NCBI RefSeq assembly: GCF_014201585.1
Contig: NZ_JACHES010000001.1
Coordinates: 310,001-374,000, forward strand
Source of the DNA: Anoxybacillus tengchongensis
GTDB taxonomy: Bacteria > Bacillota > Bacilli > Bacillales > Anoxybacillaceae
DNA length: 64,000 nt
Direction: 5' to 3'
In this document: piece by piece, positions 20,537-30,772 of the stretch
How the letters are laid out: every line of letters starts with the position of its first letter
Numbering within the stretch: position 1 is the stretch's first letter
Translations under genes and position numbers: made by a program
Notes under the pieces: generated by a model
Seen by the model: the letters and a program-made list of their open reading frames with translations, nothing else
Database searches by the model: none
What the model was told of the DNA's origin: nothing

Positions 20537-21327
20537 TTCGAATTGTTATTGCCGGACCACGTGGACGAATGGGCCGAGAAGCTGTTTCTCTCGTTCATGA
20601 AACAAAACATTTTGAGCTCGTCGCTGTTGTAGACCGAATAAACGAAGGAAAAACGTTAGCACAACTTGACGGTTTTCCAGCAATTGAAGTCCCGATTTTT
20701 ACAGATTTAGAGCGATGTTTACAAACAGTGCAAGCGGACGTATTCATCGATTTAACGACGCCAGAAGTCGGAAAACGTCATGCGGAAATTGCATTGCATT
20801 ACGGTGTTCGACCAGTCGTTGGTACGACAGGATTTACAGAAGATGATTTAACACGTTTAACACAAGTAGCTGAAGAGAAAAAAATTGGTGCAATTATTGC
20901 CCCAAATTTTGCGATTGGTGCAATTTTAATGATGAAATTTGCACAAATGGCGGCTAAATATTTTCCTCACGTAGAAATCATTGAACTTCATCACGATCAA
21001 AAACTTGATGCTCCGTCTGGTACAGCGTTGAAAACAGCGCAGCTCATTCAACAAGTACGTCCTTCATTCATACAAGGGCATGAAGCTGAAAAAGAGACGA
21101 TGGAAGGAGCGCGCGGAGCCTTATATGACGGCATGCGCATTCATAGCGTTCGCTTGCCGGGGCTTGTAGCACATCAAGAAGTCATTTTTGGTGGCGATGG
21201 ACAAACATTGACAATTCGTCACGATTCGTTCCATCGTTCATCATTTATGTCAGGTGTTCGTTTTTCTGTTGAGACGGTGATGAAGCTAGAAACGCTCGTA
21301 TATGGATTAGAACATTTAATTGAATAA
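20533..21327 (+). CDS. dapB: 4-hydroxy-tetrahydrodipicolinate reductase
   Basis: DapB reduces hydroxy-tetrahydrodipicolinate with NAD(P)H in lysine and meso-diaminopimelate synthesis, needed for cell wall and, in a spore former, dipicolinate. The 264-residue enzyme starts [16 protein letters not shown] with the nucleotide loop. The active-site [15 protein letters not shown] (about 152-166) holds the catalytic His and Lys. ATG 20533 is embedded in the ypjD stop. It sits 13 bases before mgsA. Confidence 0.97.
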   Translation: MIRIVIAGPRGRMGREAVSLVHETKHFELVAVVDRINEGKTLAQLDGFPAIEVPIFTDLERCLQTVQADVFIDLTTPEVGKRHAEIALHYGVRPVVGTTGFTEDDLTRLTQVAEEKKIGAIIAPNFAIGAILMMKFAQMAAKYFPHVEIIELHHDQKLDAPSGTALKTAQLIQQVRPSFIQGHEAEKETMEGARGALYDGMRIHSVRLPGLVAHQEVIFGGDGQTLTIRHDSFHRSSFMSGVRFSVETVMKLETLVYGLEHLIE

Positions 21328-21340
21328 GGAGGAGAGGGAA

Positions 21341-21748
21341 TTGAAAATTGCTTTAATTGCGCACGATAAAAAGAAGGAAGATATGGTTCAGTTTGTGACA
21401 GCTTATCAACATATTTTAGCTGAACATGAGCTATATGCAACAGGTACGACGGGATTGCGCATTCAAGAAGCGACAGGTCTTTCTGTTCATCGCTTTCAAT
21501 CTGGTCCACTTGGAGGCGATCAGCAAATCGGTGCGATGATTGCAAATAACGATATGGATATGGTTATTTTCTTCCGCGATCCATTGACAGCTCAACCACA
21601 CGAACCGGATGTTAGCGCTCTTATTCGTCTTTGTGACGTGTATGCTATTCCGTTAGCGACAAACATGGGAACAGCTGAAGTACTCATACACGGTTTAGAG
21701 CGTGGCGATTTTGCATGGCGAAATATTGTGAAGCGAGGGAAGAAGTAA
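21341..21748 (+). CDS. mgsA: Methylglyoxal synthase
   Basis: MgsA converts dihydroxyacetone phosphate to methylglyoxal, a bypass of lower glycolysis that relieves phosphosugar stress. The start is TTG 21341 behind GGAGGAGAGGG, giving 135 residues beginning [12 protein letters not shown], the usual N terminus. The phosphate site [14 protein letters not shown], the [11 protein letters not shown] loop and [13 protein letters not shown] are all present. The next genes make bacillithiol, a thiol that detoxifies methylglyoxal, so the grouping makes biochemical sense. Confidence 0.96.
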   Translation: MKIALIAHDKKKEDMVQFVTAYQHILAEHELYATGTTGLRIQEATGLSVHRFQSGPLGGDQQIGAMIANNDMDMVIFFRDPLTAQPHEPDVSALIRLCDVYAIPLATNMGTAEVLIHGLERGDFAWRNIVKRGKK

Positions 21749-22449
21749 TGCATATGTTAGCATTTGGCGCCCATCCCGATGATGTTGAAATCGGCATGGG
21801 CGGCACGATTGCGAAATACGCTCAACAAGGATATAACATCGGTATATGCGACTTGACGTTAGCAGAGCTATCATCGAACGGAACGGTACATATTCGCCAG
21901 CAAGAAGCGAAGCGGGCAGCTGACATTCTCGGCGTTCATACACGTATACAGCTCAATCTTCCAGATCGTGGACTAACCATGCAAAAAGAGCATATTGATC
22001 CGATCGTGACCGTTATTCGTACATATCGACCGCATATTGTGTTTGCACCATATTGGGAAGATCGCCATCCAGATCATGGTCAATGCGCGAGATTAGTGGA
22101 AGAAGCGGTGTTTTCAGCTGCCATTCGCCGTTATGAAGATGGTCAACAGCTACCTCCTCATCGCGTGCAAGCCGTTTATTTTTATATGATTAACGGATTT
22201 CATCGCCCTCATTTTGTCGTCGATATTAGTGATACAATCGATAAAAAATTAGCGAGTTTACAGGCATACGAAAGCCAATTCGATCGAATGAGCGATTCAG
22301 TTGACACGCCGTTAACGAACGGATATATTGAAACCGTTGAAAGCCGCGAACGATTATTTGGCAAAGAAGTTGGCGTCTCGTTTGCGGAAGGATTTATGAC
22401 AAAAAAACCAATTATACTTGCACAAGATTTGTTAGGGGAAGAAAAATGA
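21748..22449 (+). CDS. bshB1: Bacillithiol biosynthesis deacetylase BshB1
   Basis: BshB1 removes the acetyl group from N-acetylglucosaminyl malate made by BshA, the second bacillithiol step. The 233-residue zinc deacetylase of the LmbE/PIG-L family has the metal motif [15 protein letters not shown] (about 5-19) and a second ligand in [12 protein letters not shown] 21748 shares its first base with the mgsA stop. The end overlaps bshA by 4 bases. A paralogue BshB2 could exist elsewhere. Confidence 0.95.
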   Translation: MHMLAFGAHPDDVEIGMGGTIAKYAQQGYNIGICDLTLAELSSNGTVHIRQQEAKRAADILGVHTRIQLNLPDRGLTMQKEHIDPIVTVIRTYRPHIVFAPYWEDRHPDHGQCARLVEEAVFSAAIRRYEDGQQLPPHRVQAVYFYMINGFHRPHFVVDISDTIDKKLASLQAYESQFDRMSDSVDTPLTNGYIETVESRERLFGKEVGVSFAEGFMTKKPIILAQDLLGEEK

Positions 22450-23576
22450 AACTGAAAATAGGAATCGTTTGTTATCCGTCAGTCGGCGGCTCTGGGGTCG
22501 TTGCGACGGAATTAGGAAAAATGCTTGCTGAACGTGGTCATGATATTCACTTTATTTCATCAAGCATTCCATTTCGACTCAATAAAGTGTATCCGAACAT
22601 TTATTATCATGAAGTGACAGTGAATCCGTATTCTGTATTTCAATATCCGCCATACGATTTGGCATTGGCAAGTAAAATTGCAGAAGTGGCGAAGCGGGAG
22701 CAACTTGACATCATTCACGCCCACTATGCTGTTCCGCACGCCCTTTGCGCCTTTTTAGCAAAACAAATGGTCGGTGATCATTTAAAAATTGTGACGACGC
22801 TACATGGTACAGATATTACTGTGCTCGGGTACGATCCGTCATTAAGTGACTTAATTAAATTTGGTATCGAACAATCCGATGTTGTCACAGCCGTATCCAA
22901 TGCATTAGCTATTCAAACGTATGAACTACTTGATGTGCAAAAGCCGATTCAAACGGTGTATAACTTTGTTGACGAACGTGTATACAGCAAACGGCGAAAT
23001 GATGAACTCCGTCGGCAATACGGCATCGCCCCGCATGAAAAAGTAGTTATTCATGTGTCGAACTTTAGAAAAGTAAAGCGGGTATGCGATGTCGTCCGTA
23101 CGTTTGCGCTCGTTGTGAAACAAGTCCCTGCGAAATTACTCCTTGTCGGTGATGGACCAGAAATGACAGTCGTTTGTCGTCTCGTGAAAGAATTGAAACT
23201 ATGCGAATATGTTCGCTTTTTAGGGAAACAAGAAAATTTAGCGGACTTGTACTCGATTAGTGATGTGAAATTATTATTGTCAGAAAAGGAAAGCTTCGGT
23301 CTTGTTTTACTTGAGGCGATGGCATGTCATGTGCCTTGCGTTGGCACGGCGATTGGCGGCATTCCCGAAGTCATTGAGGATGGAAAAAACGGCTTTTTAT
23401 GTGCGCTCGGTGATATCAACGATGCGGCACGTCAAACACTTCGTTTATTAACGGATGAAGCTCTTCGTCAAACGATGGGACAAAAGGCGTGTGAAACCGT
23501 GTATGAAAAATTTTATTCTGAGAAAATCGTGGCACAATATGAACATATTTATTTTCAACTTAAAGGGGATGAATGA
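22446..23576 (+). CDS. bshA: L-malate glycosyltransferase BshA
   Basis: BshA transfers N-acetylglucosamine from UDP-GlcNAc to L-malate, the first bacillithiol step. The 376-residue GT4-family, GT-B-fold protein has an N-terminal glycine loop [15 protein letters not shown], acceptor-site AHYAVPHA, and the C-terminal donor-site [16 protein letters not shown] with the EX7E pattern. It overlaps bshB1 and cca at its two ends, so bshB1-bshA-cca are tightly coupled, as in B. subtilis. Confidence 0.96.
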   Translation: MKLKIGIVCYPSVGGSGVVATELGKMLAERGHDIHFISSSIPFRLNKVYPNIYYHEVTVNPYSVFQYPPYDLALASKIAEVAKREQLDIIHAHYAVPHALCAFLAKQMVGDHLKIVTTLHGTDITVLGYDPSLSDLIKFGIEQSDVVTAVSNALAIQTYELLDVQKPIQTVYNFVDERVYSKRRNDELRRQYGIAPHEKVVIHVSNFRKVKRVCDVVRTFALVVKQVPAKLLLVGDGPEMTVVCRLVKELKLCEYVRFLGKQENLADLYSISDVKLLLSEKESFGLVLLEAMACHVPCVGTAIGGIPEVIEDGKNGFLCALGDINDAARQTLRLLTDEALRQTMGQKACETVYEKFYSEKIVAQYEHIYFQLKGDE

Positions 23577-24769
23577 TGAACGAACAATTTCAACAGGCGC
23601 TGTCTGTCATTGAAACATTAAAACGTCATGGACATGAAGCGTATTTTGTCGGTGGGGCGGTTCGTGACTATTTACTACAAAGACCGATCGGTGACATTGA
23701 TATTGCGACATCTGCCCATCCACAAGAAGTAATGTCCATCTTTCCGAAAACCGTTCCTGTCGGTATTGCGCACGGAACGGTGATAGTTATCGAGCGTGGC
23801 GTTTCATATGAAGTGACAACATTTCGAAAAGAAGGACGTTACGAAGATTATCGAAGGCCGAAAGATGTCACGTTCGTCAGCTCCCTTTATGAAGATTTGC
23901 AGCGACGCGATTTTACGATGAATGCCATCGCGATGAATGAGCACGGTGACATCATCGATCCGTTTGGGGGAACGGAAGCGTTGAAGCAGCGCATCATTGA
24001 AACGGTTGGCGATGCTGCGGAGCGCTTTAACGAAGATGCGTTACGGATGATGCGAGCGCTTCGGTTTGTCAGCCAACTCGGCTTTTCTTTATCTACAAAG
24101 ACAAAACAAGCCATTATACAATACGGACATTTATTGCAACATATTGCTGTTGAGCGCATCGCCGTTGAATTTGAAAAATTGCTGCTCGGTCCGTTTATGT
24201 CAAAAGCAATTGATCTCTTAATCGAAACGAATTTATTTTGTTATTTGCCAGAGCTTGCTACGAAAAAAAAGGAGCTTGCTCAACTAGCTACCTATTCCAT
24301 TGTGCCAACTCATCGCACGGAAGCATGGGCCCGATTTGCATTTGTCGTCCATTTTCATCAAAAAGAACTGAAAAAATGGAAACTACCAAACCACTTCATT
24401 CGTGACGTTTTGATTTGTTTAAAGGCGCTCGAACATATTCGTTCGCTTTCGGATTGGACAGTTGATACATTGTATGAGTATGGACCATACATTCCACATA
24501 TCGAGCGCATACGCGCAGCATTTAAACATGATGAGCCGCATGTGCATCTGTTATTAAAACGGTGGGAGGCGTTACCTATTCGCAATCGCAAAGAGCTTGC
24601 GATTAATGGAAACGATTTACTGACTCTATTTGAACGAAAAGCTGGTCCATGGTTAGCCACAGTGATTGAAAATATCGAGCGTGCCGTACTGCATCGTAAA
24701 GTGGAAAATGAGAAAGAGAAGCTAAAGGAGTGGGCGGTGTGCAATCAGAGACGAGAAAACAACTGTTGA
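23573..24769 (+). CDS. cca: CCA tRNA nucleotidyltransferase
   Basis: This class II nucleotidyltransferase adds and repairs the 3'-CCA end of tRNAs. The 398-residue protein has the head-domain signature [20 protein letters not shown] with the metal aspartates, the [11 protein letters not shown] motif, and the [12 protein letters not shown] neck segment. Two start ATGs at 23573 and 23576 overlap the bshA stop. Its end overlaps birA by 31 bases. Confidence 0.96.
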   Translation: MMNEQFQQALSVIETLKRHGHEAYFVGGAVRDYLLQRPIGDIDIATSAHPQEVMSIFPKTVPVGIAHGTVIVIERGVSYEVTTFRKEGRYEDYRRPKDVTFVSSLYEDLQRRDFTMNAIAMNEHGDIIDPFGGTEALKQRIIETVGDAAERFNEDALRMMRALRFVSQLGFSLSTKTKQAIIQYGHLLQHIAVERIAVEFEKLLLGPFMSKAIDLLIETNLFCYLPELATKKKELAQLATYSIVPTHRTEAWARFAFVVHFHQKELKKWKLPNHFIRDVLICLKALEHIRSLSDWTVDTLYEYGPYIPHIERIRAAFKHDEPHVHLLLKRWEALPIRNRKELAINGNDLLTLFERKAGPWLATVIENIERAVLHRKVENEKEKLKEWAVCNQRRENNC

Positions 24770-25719
24770 AACTATTTACAGAAGCAGATGGAACATTTTT
24801 GTCCGGGCAAAAAATTAGTGAGCAGCTTGGTTGCTCAAGAACAGCTGTTTGGAAGCATATCGAAGACTTAAGAAAAGAAGGATTTGAAGTTGAAGCCGTT
24901 CGCAGGCTTGGCTATCGTTTAAAACAAATGCCTGATAAACTGAACGCAAATGAGATCCAACTCGGATTAAAAACGAAACGTTTTGGTTGGAACGTATATG
25001 ATCAAGAAAGCGTGCCCTCAACGCAACAATTAGCTCATCAACTTGCCCACGAAGGCGCCGAAGAAGGAACGATTGTCATTGCCGAGGAGCAGACGGCAGG
25101 AAGAGGACGCTTAAACCGGTCATGGCATTCGCCGAAAGGAACAGGGATTTGGATGAGTTTAATTTTGCGCCCGTCTATTCCACCGCAACAAGCGCCTCAG
25201 CTGACGCTTTTAGTTGCTGTTGCGGTTGCCGAAGCAATTCAAGAAGAAACAAACATCATACCGGATATTAAATGGCCGAACGATATATTAGTCAATGGCA
25301 AAAAAGTCGCTGGCATTTTAACAGAATTGCAAGCCGATCCCGATCAAGTACGGGCAGTCATCGTCGGCATCGGCATGAACGTCAATCAAAAACAGTTTCC
25401 AAATGATATTGCCCCGATTGCGACGTCTCTGGCGCTTGAAACAGGACGAACGTTTCACCGTCCGAAAATCGTTCAAACATTGTTACAAAAATTAGAACAG
25501 CTATACGGACAATATTTACAACACGGCTTTCTACCGATTAAACTGTTGTGGGAAGGTTATGCAGTCACGATTGGTCAGCAAATTGTAGCGCGTACGCTAA
25601 ATGGGGCAATTCGCGGTGTGGCACTTGGAATTACAGATTCGGGTACATTAAAAGTGCAAACCGAAGATGGAGCAATTCATTACATTTACTCAGCAGATAT
25701 TGAAATAAAAAAACAGTAG
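24739..25719 (+). CDS. birA: Biotin-protein ligase and biotin repressor BirA
   Basis: BirA activates biotin to biotinyl-AMP, transfers it to carboxylase lysines, and as a dimer represses biotin genes. The 326-residue protein has an N-terminal winged helix (about 1-62, SGQKISEQLGCSRTAVWKHI), so it is the bifunctional type. The ligase loop EQTAGRGRLNRSWHSPKG and the KWPNDILVNGKKVAGIL segment follow, then the SH3-like C-terminal domain. GTG 24739 lies 8 bases after AAAGGAG. A matching operator precedes bioF at 60789-60817. Confidence 0.96.
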   Translation: MQSETRKQLLKLFTEADGTFLSGQKISEQLGCSRTAVWKHIEDLRKEGFEVEAVRRLGYRLKQMPDKLNANEIQLGLKTKRFGWNVYDQESVPSTQQLAHQLAHEGAEEGTIVIAEEQTAGRGRLNRSWHSPKGTGIWMSLILRPSIPPQQAPQLTLLVAVAVAEAIQEETNIIPDIKWPNDILVNGKKVAGILTELQADPDQVRAVIVGIGMNVNQKQFPNDIAPIATSLALETGRTFHRPKIVQTLLQKLEQLYGQYLQHGFLPIKLLWEGYAVTIGQQIVARTLNGAIRGVALGITDSGTLKVQTEDGAIHYIYSADIEIKKQ

Positions 25720-25760
25720 GAAAATTTCGAAATATTTGTTAAAATGAAAGCGGTTGAAAT

Positions 25761-25848
25761 TGGGCAGTATCTTCATAAGAACTGCACCACGCATACGACA
25801 TATTGACGATCATTTCTGCCTTGATCCGATCAACCGGACGGGGACAGA
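25761..25848 (+). ncRNA. panB leader with pan-motif-like RNA
   Basis: The birA-panB gap holds a hairpin with two bulged adenosines: TGG/CCA, then GCAGT (25764-25768) with ACTGC (25781-25785), then TCTT (25770-25773) with AAGA (25777-25780). The bulges are A25769 and A25786. A second region pairs TCTG (25815-25818) with CAGA (25845-25848), bulges A25844 and continues CC/GG. The described pan RNA motif lies upstream of panBCD genes and is a stem broken by two bulged A residues, which fits. A terminator follows, so control by attenuation is likely. Ligand binding is not shown by sequence. Confidence 0.6.
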
Positions 25849-25863
25849 GGGATGGAGCAAAAC

Positions 25864-25908
25864 AAAAAGTCCTTCTTTCTCTATTTTGGCAGAAAGAAGG
25901 CTTTTTTT
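25864..25908 (+). terminator. Terminator in the panB leader
   Basis: CCTTCTTTCT (25871-25880) pairs perfectly with AGAAAGAAGG (25891-25900), with A- and T-rich flanks and a seven-T tract. It lies 36 bases before panB, so it can end birA transcripts or act as the panB attenuator. Confidence 0.88.
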
Positions 25909-25943
25909 ATCCATTTCCTCTGCATATTGAGAGGAGGATGTAT

Positions 25944-26780
25944 ATGAAAACGAAATTAGATTTTTTAAACATGAAAAAAAATCATGAGCCAATTGTCATG
26001 CTGACGGCTTACGATTATCCATCAGCGAAGCTTGCTGAGGCAGCCGGTGTTGATATGATTTTAGTTGGCGATTCGCTCGGAATGGTCGTATTAGGATACG
26101 ACTCGACGATCCCTGTGACAGTGGAAGATATGATTCATCATACGAAAGCTGTTCGACGTGGCGCACCAAATACGTTTATCGTTACAGATATGCCGTTTAT
26201 GTCGTATAGCACGCTTTCTGATGCGTTACAACATGCGAAAGCAATCATGCAACAATCAGGTGCAAATGCTGTAAAAGTCGAAGGGGCAGGTTCTGTATTA
26301 CAAGTCATTTCTTCTTTAACAGAAGCAGGCGTGCCTGTTGTTGCTCATCTCGGTTTAACACCACAATCGGTCGGCGTGCTAGGTGGATATAAAGTACAAG
26401 GAAAAGATGCCGAAAGTGCTCGGCGTCTTATACAAGAAGCAAAAGCATGTGAACAGGCTGGAGCGATCGCACTCGTTTTAGAATGTGTACCGAAACAACT
26501 TGGTGAAGCGATCACGAAGCAATTGACAATTCCAACGATCGGTATCGGGGCGGGAGTCGGTACGGATGGACAAGTGCTCGTCTATCATGATGTGCTCGGA
26601 TATGGGGTAGAACGTGTACCGAGGTTTGTTAAACAATATGTGAACGTACAACAAACGATGCAACAAGCGCTAGCGGAGTATGTAGCTGACGTAAAAATGC
26701 GCCAATTTCCAAGCGATGAGCAATCGTTTACGATGAACGAACAACAATGGCTAGCGTTATACGGAGGGAAACAATCGTGA
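25944..26780 (+). CDS. panB: Ketopantoate hydroxymethyltransferase
   Basis: PanB makes ketopantoate from ketoisovalerate and methylene-tetrahydrofolate, the first step to pantothenate and coenzyme A. The 278-residue barrel shows [30 protein letters not shown] with metal-binding Asp, VKVEGAG and [10 protein letters not shown]. The start is ATG 25944 after GAGAGGAGG; the long in-frame extension to 25803 crosses the terminator and is not coding. Its TGA overlaps the panC GTG start. Confidence 0.97.
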   Translation: MKTKLDFLNMKKNHEPIVMLTAYDYPSAKLAEAAGVDMILVGDSLGMVVLGYDSTIPVTVEDMIHHTKAVRRGAPNTFIVTDMPFMSYSTLSDALQHAKAIMQQSGANAVKVEGAGSVLQVISSLTEAGVPVVAHLGLTPQSVGVLGGYKVQGKDAESARRLIQEAKACEQAGAIALVLECVPKQLGEAITKQLTIPTIGIGAGVGTDGQVLVYHDVLGYGVERVPRFVKQYVNVQQTMQQALAEYVADVKMRQFPSDEQSFTMNEQQWLALYGGKQS

Positions 26781-27625
26781 TTACAATCGAAAAAATCGAA
26801 CAGATGCAAGCCTGTATGTTAGCCGAACGGCAAAAAGGAAAAACGATCGGTTTCGTGCCAACGATGGGCTACTTGCACGAAGGACACGTTGCGTTACTAA
26901 AGCGAGCGCGGGAGGAGAATGATTTTGTTGTTTTAAGCATTTTCGTCAACCCGCTTCAATTTGGACCGAATGAAGATTTTGAACGTTATCCACGCGATTT
27001 TGAACGCGACCATGAAATAGCTAAACGGGCGGGTGTTGACATCGTCTTCTACCCGTCCGTTCGTGAAATGTATCCGCATAAGCCGTCGGTAACAGTGAAG
27101 GTGCATGAGCGCGTCGATGTACTTTGTGGCAAATCTCGCCCAGGACACTTTGACGGGGTCGCAACGGTTGTGACGAAACTGTTTCATATTGTCATGCCAC
27201 ATCGTGCATATTTTGGAATGAAAGATGCGCAACAAGTGGCGGTCATCGATGGGCTTATTCGCGATTTCCATTTTCCGATTGAACTCGTTGCTGTTCCGAC
27301 AGTGCGTGAAGACGATGGACTGGCGAAAAGTTCACGTAATGTGTATTTAAGCGAGCAAGAGCGAAAAGAAGCGCCTGCGTTATATGCGGCTTTACAAAGA
27401 GGAAAAGCATTTATCGAAGCCGGAGAACGCGACGTAGAGAAGGTACGACAAGCGATTGTGCATCATATTGAACAACATACAAACGGTGTCATTGATTACG
27501 TTGAAATTTACTCTTACCCAGAGCTAAAGCCACTCGAGACGTTACAAGGAAAGATCATCCTTGCGCTCGCTGTACGGTTTACAAACGCTCGTTTGATTGA
27601 TAATATCGTTATGAACGTACAATAA
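26777..27625 (+). CDS. panC: Pantothenate synthetase
   Basis: PanC joins pantoate to beta-alanine through a pantoyl-adenylate. From GTG 26777 it is 282 residues. It has the nucleotidyl-transferase HIGH-like segment [38 protein letters not shown], and the KMSKS-like [10 protein letters not shown]. The start codon overlaps the panB stop (GTGA). It is 12 bases ahead of panD, and the three genes supply the whole pantoate and beta-alanine route. Confidence 0.97.
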   Translation: MITIEKIEQMQACMLAERQKGKTIGFVPTMGYLHEGHVALLKRAREENDFVVLSIFVNPLQFGPNEDFERYPRDFERDHEIAKRAGVDIVFYPSVREMYPHKPSVTVKVHERVDVLCGKSRPGHFDGVATVVTKLFHIVMPHRAYFGMKDAQQVAVIDGLIRDFHFPIELVAVPTVREDDGLAKSSRNVYLSEQERKEAPALYAALQRGKAFIEAGERDVEKVRQAIVHHIEQHTNGVIDYVEIYSYPELKPLETLQGKIILALAVRFTNARLIDNIVMNVQ

Positions 27626-27637
27626 GGAGGCAACACC

Positions 27638-28021
27638 ATGTTCCGTACATTAATGAACGCTAAAATTCATCGTGCTCGTGTGACGGAAGCGAATTTAAAT
27701 TATGTTGGTAGCATTACAATTGATGAAGATATTTTAGATGCAGTTGGGATGGTTCCAAATGAGAAAGTGCAAATTGTAAATAATAATAATGGAGCACGAT
27801 TCGAAACATATATTATTCCTGGTGAAAGAGGAAGCGGTGTGTTTTGTTTAAATGGAGCGGCAGCTCGTCTTGTTCAAAAAGATGACATTATTATCGTCAT
27901 CTCATACGTACTCGTACCAGAAGAAAAATTGGCGTCTCACCGCCCGAAAATTGCGATTATGGACGAGCATAACCGCATTAAAGAACTCATCGTACAAGAG
28001 CCGGCGGCGACCGTTTTATAA
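27638..28021 (+). CDS. panD: Aspartate 1-decarboxylase
   Basis: PanD makes beta-alanine from aspartate with a pyruvoyl cofactor formed by self-cleavage. The 127-residue proenzyme has the cleavage site Gly24-Ser25 in NYVGSITID. The [12 protein letters not shown] segment and the C-terminal VPEEK region are typical. ATG 27638 follows AAGGAGG. It is the last gene of panBCD and is followed by a candidate terminator. Confidence 0.97.
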   Translation: MFRTLMNAKIHRARVTEANLNYVGSITIDEDILDAVGMVPNEKVQIVNNNNGARFETYIIPGERGSGVFCLNGAAARLVQKDDIIIVISYVLVPEEKLASHRPKIAIMDEHNRIKELIVQEPAATVL

Positions 28022-28044
28022 CGGGAGCCATGCCGCCTCTTTTT
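28003..28044 (+). terminator. Candidate terminator after panD
   Basis: GGCGGC (28003-28008) pairs with GCCGCC (28032-28037) around an inner stem CCGTT/AACGG (28011-28015 with 28020-28024), then TCTTTTTG. The stem starts within the end of panD. Confidence 0.55.
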
Positions 28045-28074
28045 GTTTGTTACACAGATGTGAGGTGAAAAAAG

Positions 28075-30720
28075 ATGAATGATCGCTTTGTCGTCGTCGA
28101 TATTGAAACGACAGGAAATGCCCCGAAAAAAGAAGATCGCATCATTCAAATTGGTTTTGTCGTCATCGAGGGCGACAAAGTTTGCGAAAGTTTTTCAACA
28201 TTTATTCAGCCAGAGCGAGACATTCCTCCTTTTATTCAACAGTTAACGGGCATTGATCATACGATGGTGCATGATGCTCCGCCGTTTCACTATATTGCCC
28301 CAATGCTTGTTGAAAAATGGAAAGGAGCTTATTTCGTAGCGCATAACGTTCATTTCGACTGGGCATTTTTACAAGAGGAGTTTATTCGAAGCGGCATACA
28401 ACCGCCGACATGTCGGCTTTTAGATACGGTGGAGCTCGCCCGTTTTCTTATGCCGACACAGTCAAGCTATAAGTTGAATCATTTAGCTGAAGCGTTGTCG
28501 CTTGCACATGATCGTCCTCATCAAGCAGATTGCGACGCAGAAGCGACAGCCCAACTGCTTCTTTTTTTACTGCATAAGCTATCTCGTTTACCGCTTGTGA
28601 CATTAAAACAACTGCGCCGACACAGTCAAGCGCTAAAGAGTGAGTTAACTGCTCTTTTAGATCAATACATCACTAAAAAAGAACGCTCTCTTCAGCAGAA
28701 CGAAGAAACGATTGAATATGAAGGGGTCGCTTTAAAAAAATGGTTTTCGCCAAAACGAACTGACTACCGTAAACATATTCCATCTTTTTCACAATGGCTT
28801 GCGACAAACCCATTTGCTTCGCCATTTGAATATCGAGATGGACAAAAACAAATGATGGAAGACGTCGACTACGCGTTACAAACGTGTCAACATGCACTCA
28901 TTGAAGCGGGAACAGGCATTGGAAAAACGATGGCGTACTTACTTCCTTCCGTTTTTTATGCGGTAAAGCAACAGCAACCTGTCGTCATTAGCACACATAC
29001 GCTCCAGTTGCAAAAACAAATGATTGAAAAAGAATTACCGAGGGTCACACAGCTTGTTCCTTTTTCATTTACAACAGCTGTTTTGAAAGGCAAACGAAAT
29101 TATATCAGCGTAAAAAAATTTGCTCGTACGTTAGACGATATAGATACGAACTACGACATTGCTTTAACAAAATGTCAATTGCTCGTCTGGCTAACAGAAA
29201 CAGAGACAGGTGACGTCGATGAACTAAACTTAACTGCGGGAGGTACGTTATTTTGGGAAGATGTGTATAGCGATGACACGAATGAGGAATACGATTTTTT
29301 TGTTCGTGCCAAAGAACAAGCAAAACATGCGCATATCATTATTACAAACCATTCGTTCGTTATGCATGATTTAACTGCTGACGAAAACTTTCTCCCACCG
29401 TATGAACGACTCATCATTGATGAGGCTCATCATTTAGAAGATGTGGCTGCTCATTTTTTCGGAAGGCACGTGTCATATGAGTACGTTCGTCTACTGTGGA
29501 CACGAATGAACGACGTTGCTATGATGCACAAAATGGGTGCACTCCGCTCGTTTCTAGGAGACCTTGAATATGAACTGAATCAACTATTTCAATCTCTTCG
29601 CTATTATGTATTACGTCGACAAAAAGGAAATGGACGTATTCGCTATCGCTTTGTTCCGTGGAAAGAGTATGGGAAAGAATGGAACGGAACAATTGAATTG
29701 CTTATGCGCATTATGAGCACCGTGCAACAATTGTCGCAAATGATAGACGATATTCCAAAAGAAGAGAGGAAACCTTTTACAACGTTTATTGACGTTTTAT
29801 CGACGTTACAACATTTATTAACGAGCGACGACGATGATATTGTTCGCTGGCTAGAAGTAGATGCGAAAGCCGCTGTAAATGCGATCACAGTCATTTCACA
29901 GCCGCTCGATTTAGCCCATTTTTTTGCTGAGCAATTATTTTCACGTAAGCGGAGTGTTATTTTAACTTCAGCAACGTTAACGACAAACAATCGTTTCTCG
30001 TTTATGATTGCTCGGCTTGGTCTTGATGATTTTTATCCGTTTACACGCATCATTCCGTCACCATTTTCGTATGAAAAACAAGCCGCACTGATGGTGCCAA
30101 CAGACTTGCCAACGTTTCCTGCGGTTGCAGTTGAACAATATGCTGAACATGCCGCTCAGCAAATTATTCGTATCGCTGAACATACAAAAGGGCGCATGCT
30201 TGTATTGTTTACTTCATATGAGCTATTGAAACAAACGTATACCTTCGTAAAACAGCTCAATGACGAGCAATCATTTGTGTTACTTGCTCAAGGAGTAAGT
30301 GGAGGTAATGCAGCGAAGTTAACGCGCCATTTTCAGCAATTTGAACAAGCGATTTTATTTGGCACAAGTAGCTTTTGGGAAGGGGTAGACCTCCCTGGAA
30401 ATGAAGTGACATGCGTCGTCATTGTTCGGCTACCATTTGCTCCACCAGATGATCCGGTCATGAAAGCGAAAAGCGATTATATTCGCGCCAAAGGAGGCAA
30501 TCCGTTTTACGATTTATCGTTGCCACAAGCGATTTTGCGCTTTAAACAAGGATTTGGACGATTAATTCGTACAAAAGAAGATCGAGGAATGATTTTCGTT
30601 TTAGATCAGCGATTGTTAACAGCATCGTACAGTAAATATTTTTTGCAATCTCTTCCACCTATTCGGGTATATCATGCGCCGCTTGCCGAACTTTTACAAC
30701 ATGTTAATGAGTGGCTATAA
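28075..30720 (+). CDS. dinG: DinG-family exonuclease/helicase
   Basis: An 881-residue two-part protein. Residues 1-170 are a DEDD 3'-5' exonuclease domain (VDIET with D9 and E11, AHNVHFDWAF, and HQADCDAEA). The rest is an XPD-like superfamily 2 helicase core with Walker A EAGTGIGKT (about 276-284), DEAH box IIDEAHH (about 446-452) and C-terminal motifs FWEGVDLPG and QGFGRLIR. Iron-sulfur cysteines of the E. coli DinG type are not evident, as expected for the Gram-positive form. Its start follows GAGGTG. It likely acts in DNA repair. Confidence 0.94.
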   Translation: MNDRFVVVDIETTGNAPKKEDRIIQIGFVVIEGDKVCESFSTFIQPERDIPPFIQQLTGIDHTMVHDAPPFHYIAPMLVEKWKGAYFVAHNVHFDWAFLQEEFIRSGIQPPTCRLLDTVELARFLMPTQSSYKLNHLAEALSLAHDRPHQADCDAEATAQLLLFLLHKLSRLPLVTLKQLRRHSQALKSELTALLDQYITKKERSLQQNEETIEYEGVALKKWFSPKRTDYRKHIPSFSQWLATNPFASPFEYRDGQKQMMEDVDYALQTCQHALIEAGTGIGKTMAYLLPSVFYAVKQQQPVVISTHTLQLQKQMIEKELPRVTQLVPFSFTTAVLKGKRNYISVKKFARTLDDIDTNYDIALTKCQLLVWLTETETGDVDELNLTAGGTLFWEDVYSDDTNEEYDFFVRAKEQAKHAHIIITNHSFVMHDLTADENFLPPYERLIIDEAHHLEDVAAHFFGRHVSYEYVRLLWTRMNDVAMMHKMGALRSFLGDLEYELNQLFQSLRYYVLRRQKGNGRIRYRFVPWKEYGKEWNGTIELLMRIMSTVQQLSQMIDDIPKEERKPFTTFIDVLSTLQHLLTSDDDDIVRWLEVDAKAAVNAITVISQPLDLAHFFAEQLFSRKRSVILTSATLTTNNRFSFMIARLGLDDFYPFTRIIPSPFSYEKQAALMVPTDLPTFPAVAVEQYAEHAAQQIIRIAEHTKGRMLVLFTSYELLKQTYTFVKQLNDEQSFVLLAQGVSGGNAAKLTRHFQQFEQAILFGTSSFWEGVDLPGNEVTCVVIVRLPFAPPDDPVMKAKSDYIRAKGGNPFYDLSLPQAILRFKQGFGRLIRTKEDRGMIFVLDQRLLTASYSKYFLQSLPPIRVYHAPLAELLQHVNEWL

Positions 30721-30772
30721 AATTCCCTTTATCAGTGAAAGATAAAAGATGTAGATGAAGGGAGTGAACATT

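Noticed and set aside
25720-25910. T-box leader before panB
   Set aside because: No AGGGTGGNACCGCG T-box sequence or specifier loop is seen, and panB is not a T-box type gene.
25803-25943. N-terminal extension of panB
   Set aside because: It would cross the leader hairpin and terminator; ATG 25944 has a strong ribosome site and gives the family N terminus.
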